Positions 7,914 to 16,525 of a stretch of DNA of 64,000 bases are shown one piece after another. Source of the DNA: Zunongwangia sp. HGR-M22 (lineage in GTDB: Bacteria > Bacteroidota > Bacteroidia > Flavobacteriales > Flavobacteriaceae); contig NZ_CP115159.1 of assembly GCF_027594425.1 (NCBI RefSeq), positions 1,105,001-1,169,000 on the forward strand, written 5' to 3'. The position numbers and the translations under genes are program-made. The stretch's first letter is position 1; every line of letters starts with the position of its first letter. The notes below the pieces were generated by a model. It saw only the letters and a list, made by a program, of their open reading frames with translations, was not told the DNA's origin and did not search any database.

Positions 7914-8952
7914 TTTTTATTTCCTTTATAGGGATGTAGATATTAGTAATCCAGTCGGCGGGATTAACAGTTTCTATGGGATTGGTGATATATACTTCAA
8001 AGGCTTTAGCATCTTGAGCGATTTCTAATCCGTTTTCGTCAATATATTCATATGCTTTTTTCCAGGCTTCTTCGATATTATCATATTTACCTTTAAGCAC
8101 CGTTTTCAATACTTTTTGATTAGGCATACCTCCATTTAGAACATCAGCATCTATTGGTGTACGAACTTCATTCGGAGTAAAATATCCTGCCGAAAATATA
8201 GCAGAATTGTTAGATTGGTTCCATTCATTATAAATTACAACCGGGTTCCCTAATTTCTCGAAACCCTGAGTTTCCATAAAATTTGAAACTTCAGTAATCA
8301 TTGGTCGCATTTTACTGTTTACCTGGCTTATTTTGCTTGCAGTAGTCATATACATGTAATAACCACCACCATGATTAACGACACCATCCACGGTAATGCT
8401 ATATTCGTTCATTTTGTTATCGATGACTTTTTGCATTGCCGCTAATCCTTTGCCTATTTCTGGTTGAATTCTTTCAGCTAAAGTTTGGTCTTCAAACAAC
8501 GACCAAAATTTCTCTTTAAAACTTTGCGAACCTTTAATAGTCCATGTCACCTGGGTTTTGTTATTTTCCAAAGGATCAAAGTTCCATGAAACCTTATTGT
8601 TAGCTTCTCCTAATAAATTAGAAATCTTAATTTTCTGAGTAATTTCTGAAAATGGTTTTGATTCAATGGTTTTTAAGCGCCCTTCACCAATAGGTCCCTT
8701 CTCCCAGGCGTAAGATGCCCCAACGCCTTTAATCGTATCCCCAAAACTAATATTTGCTTTTGAAGTTGTAGACCAGGGTGCCCAATATTGCCAATTCTCA
8801 AAATTGTTAACCTCGTTAAATATTAACTCTTGAGGAGCGTCAAATATTTGTGTTTCTTCAACTTGAAAATTTCCATCTTTAGTTGCTATATATATAGATG
8901 CTCCTATAAGAACAATTAGAAGTAGAAATAGTAGATATTTAAAAATCTTCAT
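7906..8952 (-). CDS. SRPBCC-GyrI fusion, membrane anchored
   Basis: A 348-residue protein: a single N-terminal membrane segment (residues 5-24), a polyketide-cyclase/SRPBCC domain at about 33-165 (IFDAPQELIFNEVNNFENWQ, then WAPWS) and a GyrI/effector-binding domain at about 185-345. Both domains are small-ligand-binding folds. There is no DNA-binding region, so it is not a classic regulator. It overlaps crcB by 8 bases. The 62-residue membrane protein lies just upstream in the same direction. The ligand is unknown. Confidence 0.8.
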   Translation of the reverse strand: MKIFKYLLFLLLIVLIGASIYIATKDGNFQVEETQIFDAPQELIFNEVNNFENWQYWAPWSTTSKANISFGDTIKGVGASYAWEKGPIGEGRLKTIESKPFSEITQKIKISNLLGEANNKVSWNFDPLENNKTQVTWTIKGSQSFKEKFWSLFEDQTLAERIQPEIGKGLAAMQKVIDNKMNEYSITVDGVVNHGGGYYMYMTTASKISQVNSKMRPMITEVSNFMETQGFEKLGNPVVIYNEWNQSNNSAIFSAGYFTPNEVRTPIDADVLNGGMPNQKVLKTVLKGKYDNIEEAWKKAYEYIDENGLEIAQDAKAFEVYITNPIETVNPADWITNIYIPIKEIKND

Positions 8953-8999
8953 AGTTACGATATCACAATTACTGCTAATATAAGAAAATAGCCGATAGC

Positions 9000-9188
9000 C
9001 TACTCATTCAGATATACCTTAATTATAAAGAGTAAAGCTATAAATGCAATAAATCCTAATAAAATAAAAATACTGTTTTTATAGTATTTCCGGTGTAGTT
9101 TTAAATCCTTCCGATACATAAAGACCATTACTACTATAAAAGTAACCAGAAAAAGCCCTGCAAATATCCACTGTCCTGTACTAAACAT
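9000..9188 (-). CDS. Small two-helix membrane protein
   Basis: A 62-residue protein with two hydrophobic segments (about residues 6-24 and 39-59) separated by a basic loop, KDLKLHRKYYKN. It is not a member of a family I recognise. It lies 47 bases upstream of the SRPBCC-GyrI gene in the same direction and may start that operon. A TAAATTTG box lies 17 bases before its start. Confidence 0.6.
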   Translation of the reverse strand: MFSTGQWIFAGLFLVTFIVVMVFMYRKDLKLHRKYYKNSIFILLGFIAFIALLFIIKVYLNE

Positions 9189-9204
9189 TTTGTCTATTTT
9201 TATG

Positions 9205-9212
9205 CAAATTTA
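9205..9212 (-). promoter_or_regulatory. -7 promoter box, minus strand
   Basis: TAAATTTG read on the minus strand fits TAnnTTTG and ends 16 bases before the small membrane-protein start at 9188. No firm -33 element is seen. Confidence 0.4.
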
Positions 9213-9233
9213 AATGAATAAGCTAAAAAAGAC

Positions 9234-9620
9234 ATGAAAAAAAGAATCGAAGATGTTACGCAATTTCATAATGCATTTGGTTTAGGTGTTAGTGAACATC
9301 CAAAAGCCAGTTTGGGCGAAGCAAAAAACAAACTTCGTTTTGAATTAATGAAGGAAGAAAATGAAGAATATCTAGAAGCTGCTGAAAATAATGATCTCGT
9401 TGAGGTAGCAGATGCGCTTGGTGATATGCTTTATATCTTATGCGGAACTATTTTAGAGCACGGAATGCAGCATAAAATTGAAGAAGTATTTGAAGAAATC
9501 CAGAAAAGCAACATGAGCAAATTGGGTAGCGATGGAAAACCAATATATCGTGAAGATGGGAAAGTTTTAAAAGGACCAAATTACTTTAAACCCAATATTA
9601 AGGCCATCTTGGATAAATAA
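9234..9620 (+). CDS. MazG-like NTP pyrophosphohydrolase (PRA-PH type)
   Basis: A 128-residue cytosolic all-alpha pyrophosphohydrolase. The metal-binding pattern is seen as FELMKEENEEYLEA (EENEE near residue 41) followed by VADALGDMLYILCG (Asp/Asp near residues 61-65), as in the PRA-PH/MazG fold. A C-terminal GSDGKPIYREDGKVLKGPNY segment is shared with relatives annotated as phosphoribosyl-ATP pyrophosphohydrolase-like. It probably cleaves a nucleoside triphosphate, but the nucleotide is not known. It is convergent with the outer-membrane barrel gene, ending one base before it. Confidence 0.8.
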   Translation: MKKRIEDVTQFHNAFGLGVSEHPKASLGEAKNKLRFELMKEENEEYLEAAENNDLVEVADALGDMLYILCGTILEHGMQHKIEEVFEEIQKSNMSKLGSDGKPIYREDGKVLKGPNYFKPNIKAILDK

Positions 9621-9621
9621 G

Positions 9622-11490
9622 TTATCGAAATTCCAAAATATGCGGAGGCTCGTAGCGATAATTCTCTAATCTAAATTGATTATCGGTGTTTACATCAAAA
9701 TCTAATACGTTACGACCTCTTCCTGGAATCTCTGGGAATATGGCGAAGGATAGGCGAATATTATCAAAAACAAAATAATCGTTACTTATTAAAACTCCTA
9801 ATCCAAATTTGGTATAGAGATCATTTTTAAAAAAAGGAGCAGGTTCTTCACCGATAAAGCCAAGATCGAAATTAACAAACGGACTCATCCTAAAACCTAA
9901 CCAATTAAATGGTACGTAAGATTGTGTTTGAAAGTTGAAAACAAATTTACGTGTTCCGTAGACTTCATGAGTATCAAAACCATAAATTCCGTCCCTGTCA
10001 TTTATTGATATTCTATCATTAATAAAATCTTTCCGTTTGATGCCTACCACCATATTTGTTCTAATAAACTGCCTAAAAAACCAACTTCCGATCCTAAAAA
10101 TAGGGGTGAAGTAGGTGTTCTCTAGTCTGAATAAGGATTGTCTCGCGGCCCCATCTCTAAAATAACTTCCGTAGCCAATATTGGTCGCCAGATATCCGAA
10201 GTTTTTTATATAATCTGAAAAAGTTAAATCTATTCCCAGATAGAGAAAATTTTGAGTATTCGAATTTCGTTGTACTCCTGCATTCAGAATGTAACTGTAG
10301 CCAAGGGAAATATCTTCAATATCTCCATTTCTAAATATATAGCGATCACGCGCAAAATTTATATTTCTAACTCCTATAGATCCTAATAGAACGTTACTGT
10401 TTGTAAAATAAGAAACAGAATCGATTTGCTCCCCAGGCCTGTCCATATAGAATCTTTTCGTAAATCGCCCTGAAACAACTAAGTTAGTAGGTAATTTTTT
10501 TTCAGAATCTTTATTAGCGATAGGGATAGCGTAAGCACCCCATATATTAAAGTCTCTAAATTTTAAAGGTTCTCTTAAAAGTGTGTCCAGCTCTTCATGA
10601 TAAATATCTTCCTTGTAAAGATTTTCGCCAATACTAATTTGCCCGGCCCATCGTGCGTAGGGAGAGTAGAACTCTCGATCTATACTAGCATAGTTTTTAT
10701 ATGATTTATCGACTTCCAGATCTCTTAGGGCTTCAGCATTAATATAGGTATCGAATAGATTTTGCGCTCGATAACCAATGGTATATCCAATGCCTATTTC
10801 ATCATCATAGCCTTGTTTGTAGGCTAATGTAGTGCGATGTCCCAGACCAAAGCTGTTATATTCCCGAAGTCGTAATTCTCCTTTATGGCTTGAAATATCT
10901 CCGTCTACAGATAAACTCCAGCTATCTAAAACATACACGTATAGATCTACACTATTAGGATCTTCGTCCAAAAGAACAGGTCTAATTAACGCTCTTCTTA
11001 TGTATTTTTGAGCTCTTAGTACACGCTCCGATTCCAATATTTGTAAAGAATCCAGTTTAGTATTTTTTTCAACAAGCAAAAGCCCTCTTACAGTAAAACT
11101 TTTGGTGCGTGCGTGCAATACGTTTCCTATTTTTTGAATCCCCTTTGTAGGATGTACGGTAGTATCTTTTTCGCTATAGCCAAAAGGGTCTAAAGAGTTA
11201 ATTTTTATATCTCTTATTATTTTACCCTGATACTGCGTGAAATCCCGCTGTAATTGATTTTCTATTTTTTTTGCGGCTTTTTTAGAATTTGCGGGATCTA
11301 CAGGATCGAACATCAAATCGTAAAGCATACGAGTAAATTTGCTGTTCTTAGTTCTTTCTTGCAGTCGTTTATAAAAGTTGAGATCTTTTGCTAATTGGGT
11401 AGAATCGCGAACGGGAAAACGACTTAAACTGTCGTTTTGGGCAGATACCGAAAAGCAGCAGAATAATATTAATATAAAAGCGTATCTCAA
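9622..11490 (-). CDS. Outer-membrane beta-barrel protein with POTRA-like part
   Basis: A 622-residue exported protein with a signal peptide ending SVSAQ. The N-terminal third is periplasmic and contains a POTRA-like unit (IIRDIKINSLDPFGY, TFTVRGLLLVEKNTKLDS, YIRRALIRPVLL). The rest is beta-barrel-like, with many alternating aromatic strands (GELRLREYNSFGLGHRTTLAY). This order resembles the BamA/TamA (Omp85) group, but the usual C-terminal signature is weak, so it may be a divergent member. It could take part in outer-membrane assembly. It is a single gene. Confidence 0.65.
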   Translation of the reverse strand: MRYAFILILFCCFSVSAQNDSLSRFPVRDSTQLAKDLNFYKRLQERTKNSKFTRMLYDLMFDPVDPANSKKAAKKIENQLQRDFTQYQGKIIRDIKINSLDPFGYSEKDTTVHPTKGIQKIGNVLHARTKSFTVRGLLLVEKNTKLDSLQILESERVLRAQKYIRRALIRPVLLDEDPNSVDLYVYVLDSWSLSVDGDISSHKGELRLREYNSFGLGHRTTLAYKQGYDDEIGIGYTIGYRAQNLFDTYINAEALRDLEVDKSYKNYASIDREFYSPYARWAGQISIGENLYKEDIYHEELDTLLREPLKFRDFNIWGAYAIPIANKDSEKKLPTNLVVSGRFTKRFYMDRPGEQIDSVSYFTNSNVLLGSIGVRNINFARDRYIFRNGDIEDISLGYSYILNAGVQRNSNTQNFLYLGIDLTFSDYIKNFGYLATNIGYGSYFRDGAARQSLFRLENTYFTPIFRIGSWFFRQFIRTNMVVGIKRKDFINDRISINDRDGIYGFDTHEVYGTRKFVFNFQTQSYVPFNWLGFRMSPFVNFDLGFIGEEPAPFFKNDLYTKFGLGVLISNDYFVFDNIRLSFAIFPEIPGRGRNVLDFDVNTDNQFRLENYRYEPPHILEFR

Positions 11491-11580
11491 CTCATATTCC
11501 TTTTTCCATATCGCGACAAACTTATGTAATTTTTTCTAATCGAAATATTTAGTCTATGTTAAAGCCTGGAATGATATTTA

Positions 11581-11610
11581 AAATAAAAATGCGCTGAATT
11601 TCAGCGCATT
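11581..11610 (-). terminator. ilvE terminator
   Basis: ATGCGCTGA pairs with TCAGCGCAT around a 3-base loop, followed on the minus strand by TTTTATTT. It lies 24 bases after the ilvE stop codon. Confidence 0.85.
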
Positions 11611-11633
11611 TAATAGAAAACTTAAAATCAGGT

Positions 11634-12701
11634 TTACTTAACAGCATGTCTCCATCCAAATTTATCTTCAGCCTGATTGTATTGTATTTTTAATAAGCGA
11701 TCTTTAAAAGATTTCGCGTAAGAATCTTCTATGCTAGGTAACTCATATTTCTCACCTTTATAACCAAATCCTAAAATAGGAGTAACAACCGTTGCAGTTC
11801 CAGATCCAAAAATCTCTTTAAGCTCTCCAGATTTAGCAGCTTCTATAATTTCAGAAACCTTGATTCTTCTAATGTCAACTTCTATATTAGCATCTTTTGC
11901 AAGATCGATAATACTTTTACGGGTTATACCGTCTAGAATTCTATCGCTGGTAGGTGCAGTTACTAATTTATCTCCTATTCTAAAGAAAACATTCATTGTT
12001 CCTGCTTCTTCCAGGTATTCATGGGTATTTGCATCGGTCCAGATAATCTGCTGGTATCCTTCTTTATTCGCAATATCTGTAGGGAAAAATTGAGCTCCGT
12101 AATTACCTGCTGCTTTAGCGAAACCAACACCACCATCGGCAGCACGGCTGTAATCTTCAGAAATTTTAACTCGTACTTCTCCGCTATAATAAGCCTGAGC
12201 GGGAGAACATAGGATCATAAATTTGTATTCATTTGCGGGAGATGCAGAAACTCCAGCTTCGGTTGCGATTACAAAAGGACGTAAATACATCGAATTTCCA
12301 AATCCTTTTTGGATCCATTCTTTATCCAATTTTAATAATTCTTCCAGACCATTAAAAAAATGACCTTTAGGAAATTCAGGAATTGCAAGACGATTACTAG
12401 ATTTATTAATTCGTTCAAAGTTTTGCTCTGGTCTAAAAAGCCAAATTTGATCATCATTGTCTTTATAGGCTTTCATACCTTCAAAAACAGCTTGGCCATA
12501 GTGAAAAACCTTTGCAGATGGATCCATGGATAAAGGTCCATAAGGGACTATTTCAGGAGTTTGCCAGGAACCATCTTTATAATCGCAAACCATCATGTGA
12601 TCGGTAAATACTTTACCAAATGTAAGATTGCTAAAATCTGTTTCAGATAATTTAGAAGTAGATGTTTTTGTGATTTTTACTTTCGTTGCGATGTTTTCCA
12701 T
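11634..12701 (-). CDS. ilvE: Branched-chain amino acid aminotransferase
   Basis: A 355-residue PLP enzyme of fold type IV that interconverts Leu/Ile/Val with their 2-oxo acids and glutamate. The sequence FHYGQAVFEGMKAYK near residue 66, the catalytic lysine Lys196 in GGVGFAKAAGNYG, EEAGTMNVFF and FGSGTATVVTPI are the class-IV signatures. Length fits the larger BCAT type (IlvE of about 355 residues). It is a single gene with its own terminator. Confidence 0.95.
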   Translation of the reverse strand: MENIATKVKITKTSTSKLSETDFSNLTFGKVFTDHMMVCDYKDGSWQTPEIVPYGPLSMDPSAKVFHYGQAVFEGMKAYKDNDDQIWLFRPEQNFERINKSSNRLAIPEFPKGHFFNGLEELLKLDKEWIQKGFGNSMYLRPFVIATEAGVSASPANEYKFMILCSPAQAYYSGEVRVKISEDYSRAADGGVGFAKAAGNYGAQFFPTDIANKEGYQQIIWTDANTHEYLEEAGTMNVFFRIGDKLVTAPTSDRILDGITRKSIIDLAKDANIEVDIRRIKVSEIIEAAKSGELKEIFGSGTATVVTPILGFGYKGEKYELPSIEDSYAKSFKDRLLKIQYNQAEDKFGWRHAVK

Positions 12702-12806
12702 TGTGTTTTATTTAAGAACTTCAAATTTACCTAAATAAAAACAAATTTAAAATCTAAAGTTTTGGTAATTTTGATGCTATTAATTGCTTAATAATCCATT
12801 TTACCA

Positions 12807-13334
12807 ATGAAAAAAATAATCTATTCAGCACTGATTTTCTGTTCGATATTAGCTTGCAAAAATTCAGAAGAAAATAAAGTTGAAGATACAAACAGCGTCG
12901 AAGTTTCAGAAAACGAAAAAACTAAAGATGTTGCATACGCAAGTTATGGAGAAGAAATTTCTGCGGAAGATGCTTTGGATGCAGAAGCTATTGCTGCCGA
13001 TTACAAAAAGCTGAAACCCGGCGATACGATTGCTACAAGCTTTCGATCTACAGTAAACGCGGTTTGCAAAAAGAAGGGTTGTTGGATGAATTTAGAAATT
13101 CCCGGGGATGAAGTTGTGAGTGTAAAATTTAAAGATTATGGATTTTTTGTACCAAAAGATATAGAAGGCAAAGAAGCTGTAGTTGAAGGGGTAGCATTTA
13201 TTCAGGAAGTCTCTGTTGAAGATCAAAAGCATTATGCAAAAGATGCGGGGAAAACTGAAGAAGAGATTGAAGCAATTAAAGAACCTAAGCACGAATTTGC
13301 TTTTATGGCAAACGGTGTTCTTTTAAAAAACTAA
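12807..13334 (+). CDS. DUF4920 lipoprotein
   Basis: A 175-residue lipoprotein. The signal peptide ends in a lipobox (SILAC, Cys17), followed by an acidic linker to about residue 45 and then the DUF4920 domain. VNAVCKKKGCWMNL is the characteristic double-Cys segment and may bind metal or form a disulfide. The final part (FAFMANGVLLK) closes the domain. The function is unknown. The next gene, mnmD, begins 4 bases after its stop, so the two are probably co-transcribed. Confidence 0.85.
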   Translation: MKKIIYSALIFCSILACKNSEENKVEDTNSVEVSENEKTKDVAYASYGEEISAEDALDAEAIAADYKKLKPGDTIATSFRSTVNAVCKKKGCWMNLEIPGDEVVSVKFKDYGFFVPKDIEGKEAVVEGVAFIQEVSVEDQKHYAKDAGKTEEEIEAIKEPKHEFAFMANGVLLKN

Positions 13335-13338
13335 TTTT

Positions 13339-14010
13339 TTGGAGCGAAAGATCATAAAAACCGGCGATGGTTCTTCTACAATCCATATCCCAGAATGGAA
13401 TGAGCAATACCATTCTAAACACGGAGCTTTGCAGGAGGCAATGCACGTTTTTATTAAAATGGGCTTGGATTTTTGGGTTGCCGAAAATAAAAAATCTGAA
13501 ATTTCTATTTTGGAGATAGGCTTTGGCACGGGTTTAAACGCGCTACTTACTAATTTATATAGCACTAATCTTAAAGTGCAGTATACGGGAGTTGAAGCAT
13601 ATCCGGTAAAACCTGAAGAATTGGCGGTTTTAGACTATGCATCAGTTTTACCAAATTTTGAAAAAGCTGAACGTATTTTCGATAAAATGCATCAAATAAA
13701 CTGGGAAGAATTTAGTGAGATAGAATCAAATTTCAGTTTAAGAAAACAGGAAAAAACATTTCAGGAAATCAAAGATAAAGAATCTTATGATCTTATCTAT
13801 TTTGATGCTTTTGGCGCTAGAGTGCAGCCAGAGTTATGGACCGATGTTATTTTTGAGAAAATGTTTTTGGCCTTAAAAACTAATGGTGTTTTGGTTACTT
13901 ATGCTGCTAAAGGTAGTGTGCGTAGAGCTATGCAGGCCGTAGGATTTCAGGTAGAGCGTTTGCCTGGTCCTCCAGGAAAAAGGGAAATGTTAAGAGCCGT
14001 TAAAAATTGA
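13339..14010 (+). CDS. mnmD: tRNA 5-aminomethyl-2-thiouridine methyltransferase domain protein
   Basis: A 223-residue SAM-dependent methyltransferase that finishes the mnm5s2U modification at the tRNA wobble uridine 34. TGDGSSTIHIPEWNEQYHS at the N-terminus, the SAM motif ILEIGFGTGLNALL, YTGVEAYP, YDLIYFDAFGARVQPELW and the ending YAAKGSVRRAMQAVGFQVERLPGPPGKREM are diagnostic. It matches MnmD-type proteins without the FAD-oxidase half of MnmC. The start is TTG: the frame closes a few codons upstream and has no ATG or GTG before the conserved N-terminus. Confidence 0.93.
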   Translation: MERKIIKTGDGSSTIHIPEWNEQYHSKHGALQEAMHVFIKMGLDFWVAENKKSEISILEIGFGTGLNALLTNLYSTNLKVQYTGVEAYPVKPEELAVLDYASVLPNFEKAERIFDKMHQINWEEFSEIESNFSLRKQEKTFQEIKDKESYDLIYFDAFGARVQPELWTDVIFEKMFLALKTNGVLVTYAAKGSVRRAMQAVGFQVERLPGPPGKREMLRAVKN

Positions 14011-14082
14011 GATCATTAGCTGTTAAACCTCGCTAAATCAATTTTAAAATTAATTGATAAGCACTACCTTCAAAAGAAAAAA

Positions 14083-14985
14083 ATGCGAGTATTAATAACT
14101 GGGGCGACTGGTCTTATCGGGTCTAAAATTTCATCTTTATGTCATGAGAAAGGCATTGATGTAAATTATCTTACGACAAGCAAAGATAAAATTGAGCATA
14201 AAGATCATTATCGTGGATTTTTGTGGAATCCTGAAAAAGGTGAAATAGATAAGCGAGCGATTGAAAATGTAGATGCTATCATAAATTTGGTTGGCGCCAG
14301 TATAGCACAACGATGGACAGATGAAAACAAGCGTAAAATTTTAGATAGTCGGGTAGAAAGCACCAATCTTTTGTTCGACACGCTTTCTAAAAACGAGCAT
14401 CAAATCAAGCAAATAGTATCTGCCAGCGCTATTGGAGTTTATCCAAGTTCTTTACAGAAACTTTATTTTGAGGACGAAGATGGAGTAGACGACTCTTTTG
14501 TAGGTAAAGTTGTGGTTAAATGGGAAAGCGCTGTGAACAACTTTAAAGATTTGGGCTTAAAAGTTTCTAAGATAAGAATTGGGCTTGTAATGGCGAAAAA
14601 TGGCGGAATGCTAGAAAGGCTTAAAGAACCTGTGAATTTTAATATAGGCGCTCCTTTAGGTAATGGAAAACAATGGCAATCCTGGATTCATATAAGTGAT
14701 CTAACAAATATTTTTATGTATGTTCTAGAAAACGGACTTACTGGAACATTTAATGGTGTAGCACCAAATCCAGTGACTAATAAAGAAATGACTAAAGAGG
14801 TGGCTAAACAATTAAATAAACCACTTTGGTTGCCTAGTGTACCCGGTTTTGTGCTAAAAACTTATTTTGGTGAAATGGCAACGCTTTTACTTTCCAGCCA
14901 ATTAGTAAGTAGTAAGAAAATCGAAGAGCAGGGGTACCATTTTCAATACCTTCATTTACAACCCGCTTTACATGATTTACTCTAA
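14083..14985 (+). CDS. TIGR01777-type NAD(P)-dependent epimerase
   Basis: A 300-residue SDR-extended-family protein (YfcH/SulA-like). The nucleotide-binding motif TGATGLIGSKI is at residues 7-17, INLVGASIAQRWTDENKRKILDSR and SASAIGVYP follow, and the C-terminal DUF1731 part (PVTNKEMTKEVAKQL, then PLWLPSVPGFVLKTYFGEMA) is typical. The substrate is not known for the family. It ends at a bidirectional terminator shared with the YceI gene. Confidence 0.9.
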   Translation: MRVLITGATGLIGSKISSLCHEKGIDVNYLTTSKDKIEHKDHYRGFLWNPEKGEIDKRAIENVDAIINLVGASIAQRWTDENKRKILDSRVESTNLLFDTLSKNEHQIKQIVSASAIGVYPSSLQKLYFEDEDGVDDSFVGKVVVKWESAVNNFKDLGLKVSKIRIGLVMAKNGGMLERLKEPVNFNIGAPLGNGKQWQSWIHISDLTNIFMYVLENGLTGTFNGVAPNPVTNKEMTKEVAKQLNKPLWLPSVPGFVLKTYFGEMATLLLSSQLVSSKKIEEQGYHFQYLHLQPALHDLL

Positions 14986-15002
14986 ATTCAAAAAATAGTA
15001 AT

Positions 15003-15041
15003 AAAAAAAGGCTAGCAATTTAAATTACTAGCCTTTTTTTA
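15003..15041. terminator. Bidirectional terminator
   Basis: AAAAAAAGGCTAG-type stem pairing with CTAGCCTTTTTTT serves the epimerase gene on the plus strand and the YceI gene on the minus strand. Confidence 0.9.
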
Positions 15042-15060
15042 TAATCTTAACTTAGATAAA

Positions 15061-15735
15061 TTAAGCTTTCTTATTTGCTTTAATATCTAGCTTTAAAGTG
15101 ATGTCATCATAAATGAATTTATCACCTAAACCATCAAATACAGATTTAGAACCGTAATTTACATTCCAGTTTGTACGATCGATTTTAAACTCTTCGCTAG
15201 AGATCTCGTATCCGTTATCAGTTTTGTTAATAGATACTGGGAAAGAAATATTTTTAGTTTCATTTTTGATTGTAAGATTACCTTCTAACATCATTTTCCC
15301 TTCAGTTTCAGAAATTCCAGTTACTTCAAAAGAAGCATCAGGATATTCGTTCACGTTAAAGAAATCACCTTCTTTACCTTCAACAGTACCCATTAAGTGA
15401 GCTTCTAAGCTTTTCTTATCGTCACCTTCTAAATCCGTAACTTCGATAGAAGTCATATCGATAGTAAAGTTTCCGCTTTCGATAATGCTATCATTAGCCA
15501 TAAAAGTACCTTCTGATACCTGGATAGTTCCAGTGTGTTGTCCAGTTGGTTTTTCTCCAATCCAGCTAATTGTAGATGCAGTAGTATCTACTGTATATTC
15601 CATAGATTCAGCAGTTGCTTCTGCCGCTTCTTTAGCATCTTCAGCAGATGTTTCTTGGCCGTTGTTATTTTTACAACTTCCTAGACCTACGATAAGGCTT
15701 AACGCCATAAATCCTTTTACAATGTTTTTCTTCAT
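15061..15735 (-). CDS. YceI family lipoprotein
   Basis: A 224-residue lipoprotein: signal peptide with lipobox LGSC (Cys21), acidic Ala/Glu linker to about residue 44, then a YceI-like lipocalin-fold domain (TVDTTASTISWIGEKPTG, GNFTIDMTSIEV, HLMGTVEGKEGDFFNVNEYPDASF, LTIKNETKNISFPV). YceI proteins bind amphiphilic molecules such as isoprenoids; the ligand here is unknown. A TACTTTTG box lies 39 bases upstream. A single gene. Confidence 0.9.
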   Translation of the reverse strand: MKKNIVKGFMALSLIVGLGSCKNNNGQETSAEDAKEAAEATAESMEYTVDTTASTISWIGEKPTGQHTGTIQVSEGTFMANDSIIESGNFTIDMTSIEVTDLEGDDKKSLEAHLMGTVEGKEGDFFNVNEYPDASFEVTGISETEGKMMLEGNLTIKNETKNISFPVSINKTDNGYEISSEEFKIDRTNWNVNYGSKSVFDGLGDKFIYDDITLKLDIKANKKA

Positions 15736-15774
15736 CTTTTTAGAAATTTAGTTTTTTGCAATTTGGTTGAGCGG

Positions 15775-15782
15775 CAAAAGTA
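15775..15782 (-). promoter_or_regulatory. -7 promoter box for the YceI gene
   Basis: TACTTTTG on the minus strand matches TAnnTTTG, 39 bases upstream of the YceI start. No -33 element seen. Confidence 0.4.
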
Positions 15783-15829
15783 CAATGAAATAAAAATAAT
15801 AGTACTAAAATAATATTAAAAAATATCTG

Positions 15830-15868
15830 TGACATTTTGACACAATCCTAGGAATGGCAATAAATTTG
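15830..15868 (+). promoter_or_regulatory. grpE-dnaJ promoter with shared 13-base motif
   Basis: TGACATTTTGACA at 15830-15842 contains the -33 TTTG (15836-15839), followed after 21 bases by TAAATTTG (15861-15868). The 13-base motif recurs twice upstream of clpB, which suggests a heat-shock control site. Confidence 0.6.
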
Positions 15869-15903
15869 TCTATACTATTGCATCAAAAAATTGATATAAG
15901 ACA

Positions 15904-16491
15904 ATGACAAAGAAAGCTAACGATAAAGATCAAAATTCTGTAAAAGATCAGGTAGAGGAAAATATCGATAAAGCAATCGAAGAAGTAGAGAACGAGAAAG
16001 TCGAAAAGGCTGAAGATAACGATAATGCTGAAGAAGAAATTTCTGAAACCGATAAATTAAAGGAAGAAGTACAAAAAGAAAAGGACAAGTTTTTACGCCT
16101 TTTTGCTGAATTTGAAAATTTCAAAAAGCGTACTTCTAAAGAAAGATTAGAGCTTTTTAAAACCGCCAATCAAGAAGTAATGATTGCCATGTTGCCAGTT
16201 TTAGATGATTTTGATAGAGCTTTAATTGAAATTAAAAAGACAGAAGACAAAAACCTTTTGAAAGGCGTAGAGCTTATTCATACTAAATTTAGTGAAACGC
16301 TTAAAAATAAAGGTTTAGAACCTGTAGAAGTCAATAAAGGAGATGTTTTTGATGCTGATATTCACGAGGCGATAACTCAAATTCCGGCTCCTAGTGACGA
16401 TCTTAAAGGTAAAATCGTTGATGTTGTAGAGCAAGGATATAAATTAGGGGAGCGCATAATTCGTTATCCAAAAGTTGTTACCGGTAAGTAA
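15904..16491 (+). CDS. grpE: Nucleotide exchange factor GrpE
   Basis: A 195-residue cochaperone that releases ADP from DnaK. Residues 1-60 are a charged, disordered tail rich in Glu, Asp and Lys. A long coiled coil follows (EEVQKEKDKFLRLFAEFENF), then the conserved RTSKERLELFKTANQEV segment and the beta domain GVELIHTKFSETLKNKGLEPV, ending in GYKLGERIIRYPKVVTG. Length is normal. It lies 34 bases before dnaJ, with which it forms an operon. dnaK is not nearby. Confidence 0.96.
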   Translation: MTKKANDKDQNSVKDQVEENIDKAIEEVENEKVEKAEDNDNAEEEISETDKLKEEVQKEKDKFLRLFAEFENFKKRTSKERLELFKTANQEVMIAMLPVLDDFDRALIEIKKTEDKNLLKGVELIHTKFSETLKNKGLEPVEVNKGDVFDADIHEAITQIPAPSDDLKGKIVDVVEQGYKLGERIIRYPKVVTGK

Positions 16492-16525
16492 ACCGAAACA
16501 GCTTGAAAAATAACAAATTTTAGAC

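Noticed and set aside
9181-9195. CATTTTGTCTA at 9186-9196, similar to the heat-shock motif
   Set aside because: It lacks the first TG, overlaps the start codon of the small membrane-protein gene, and has no link with a chaperone gene.
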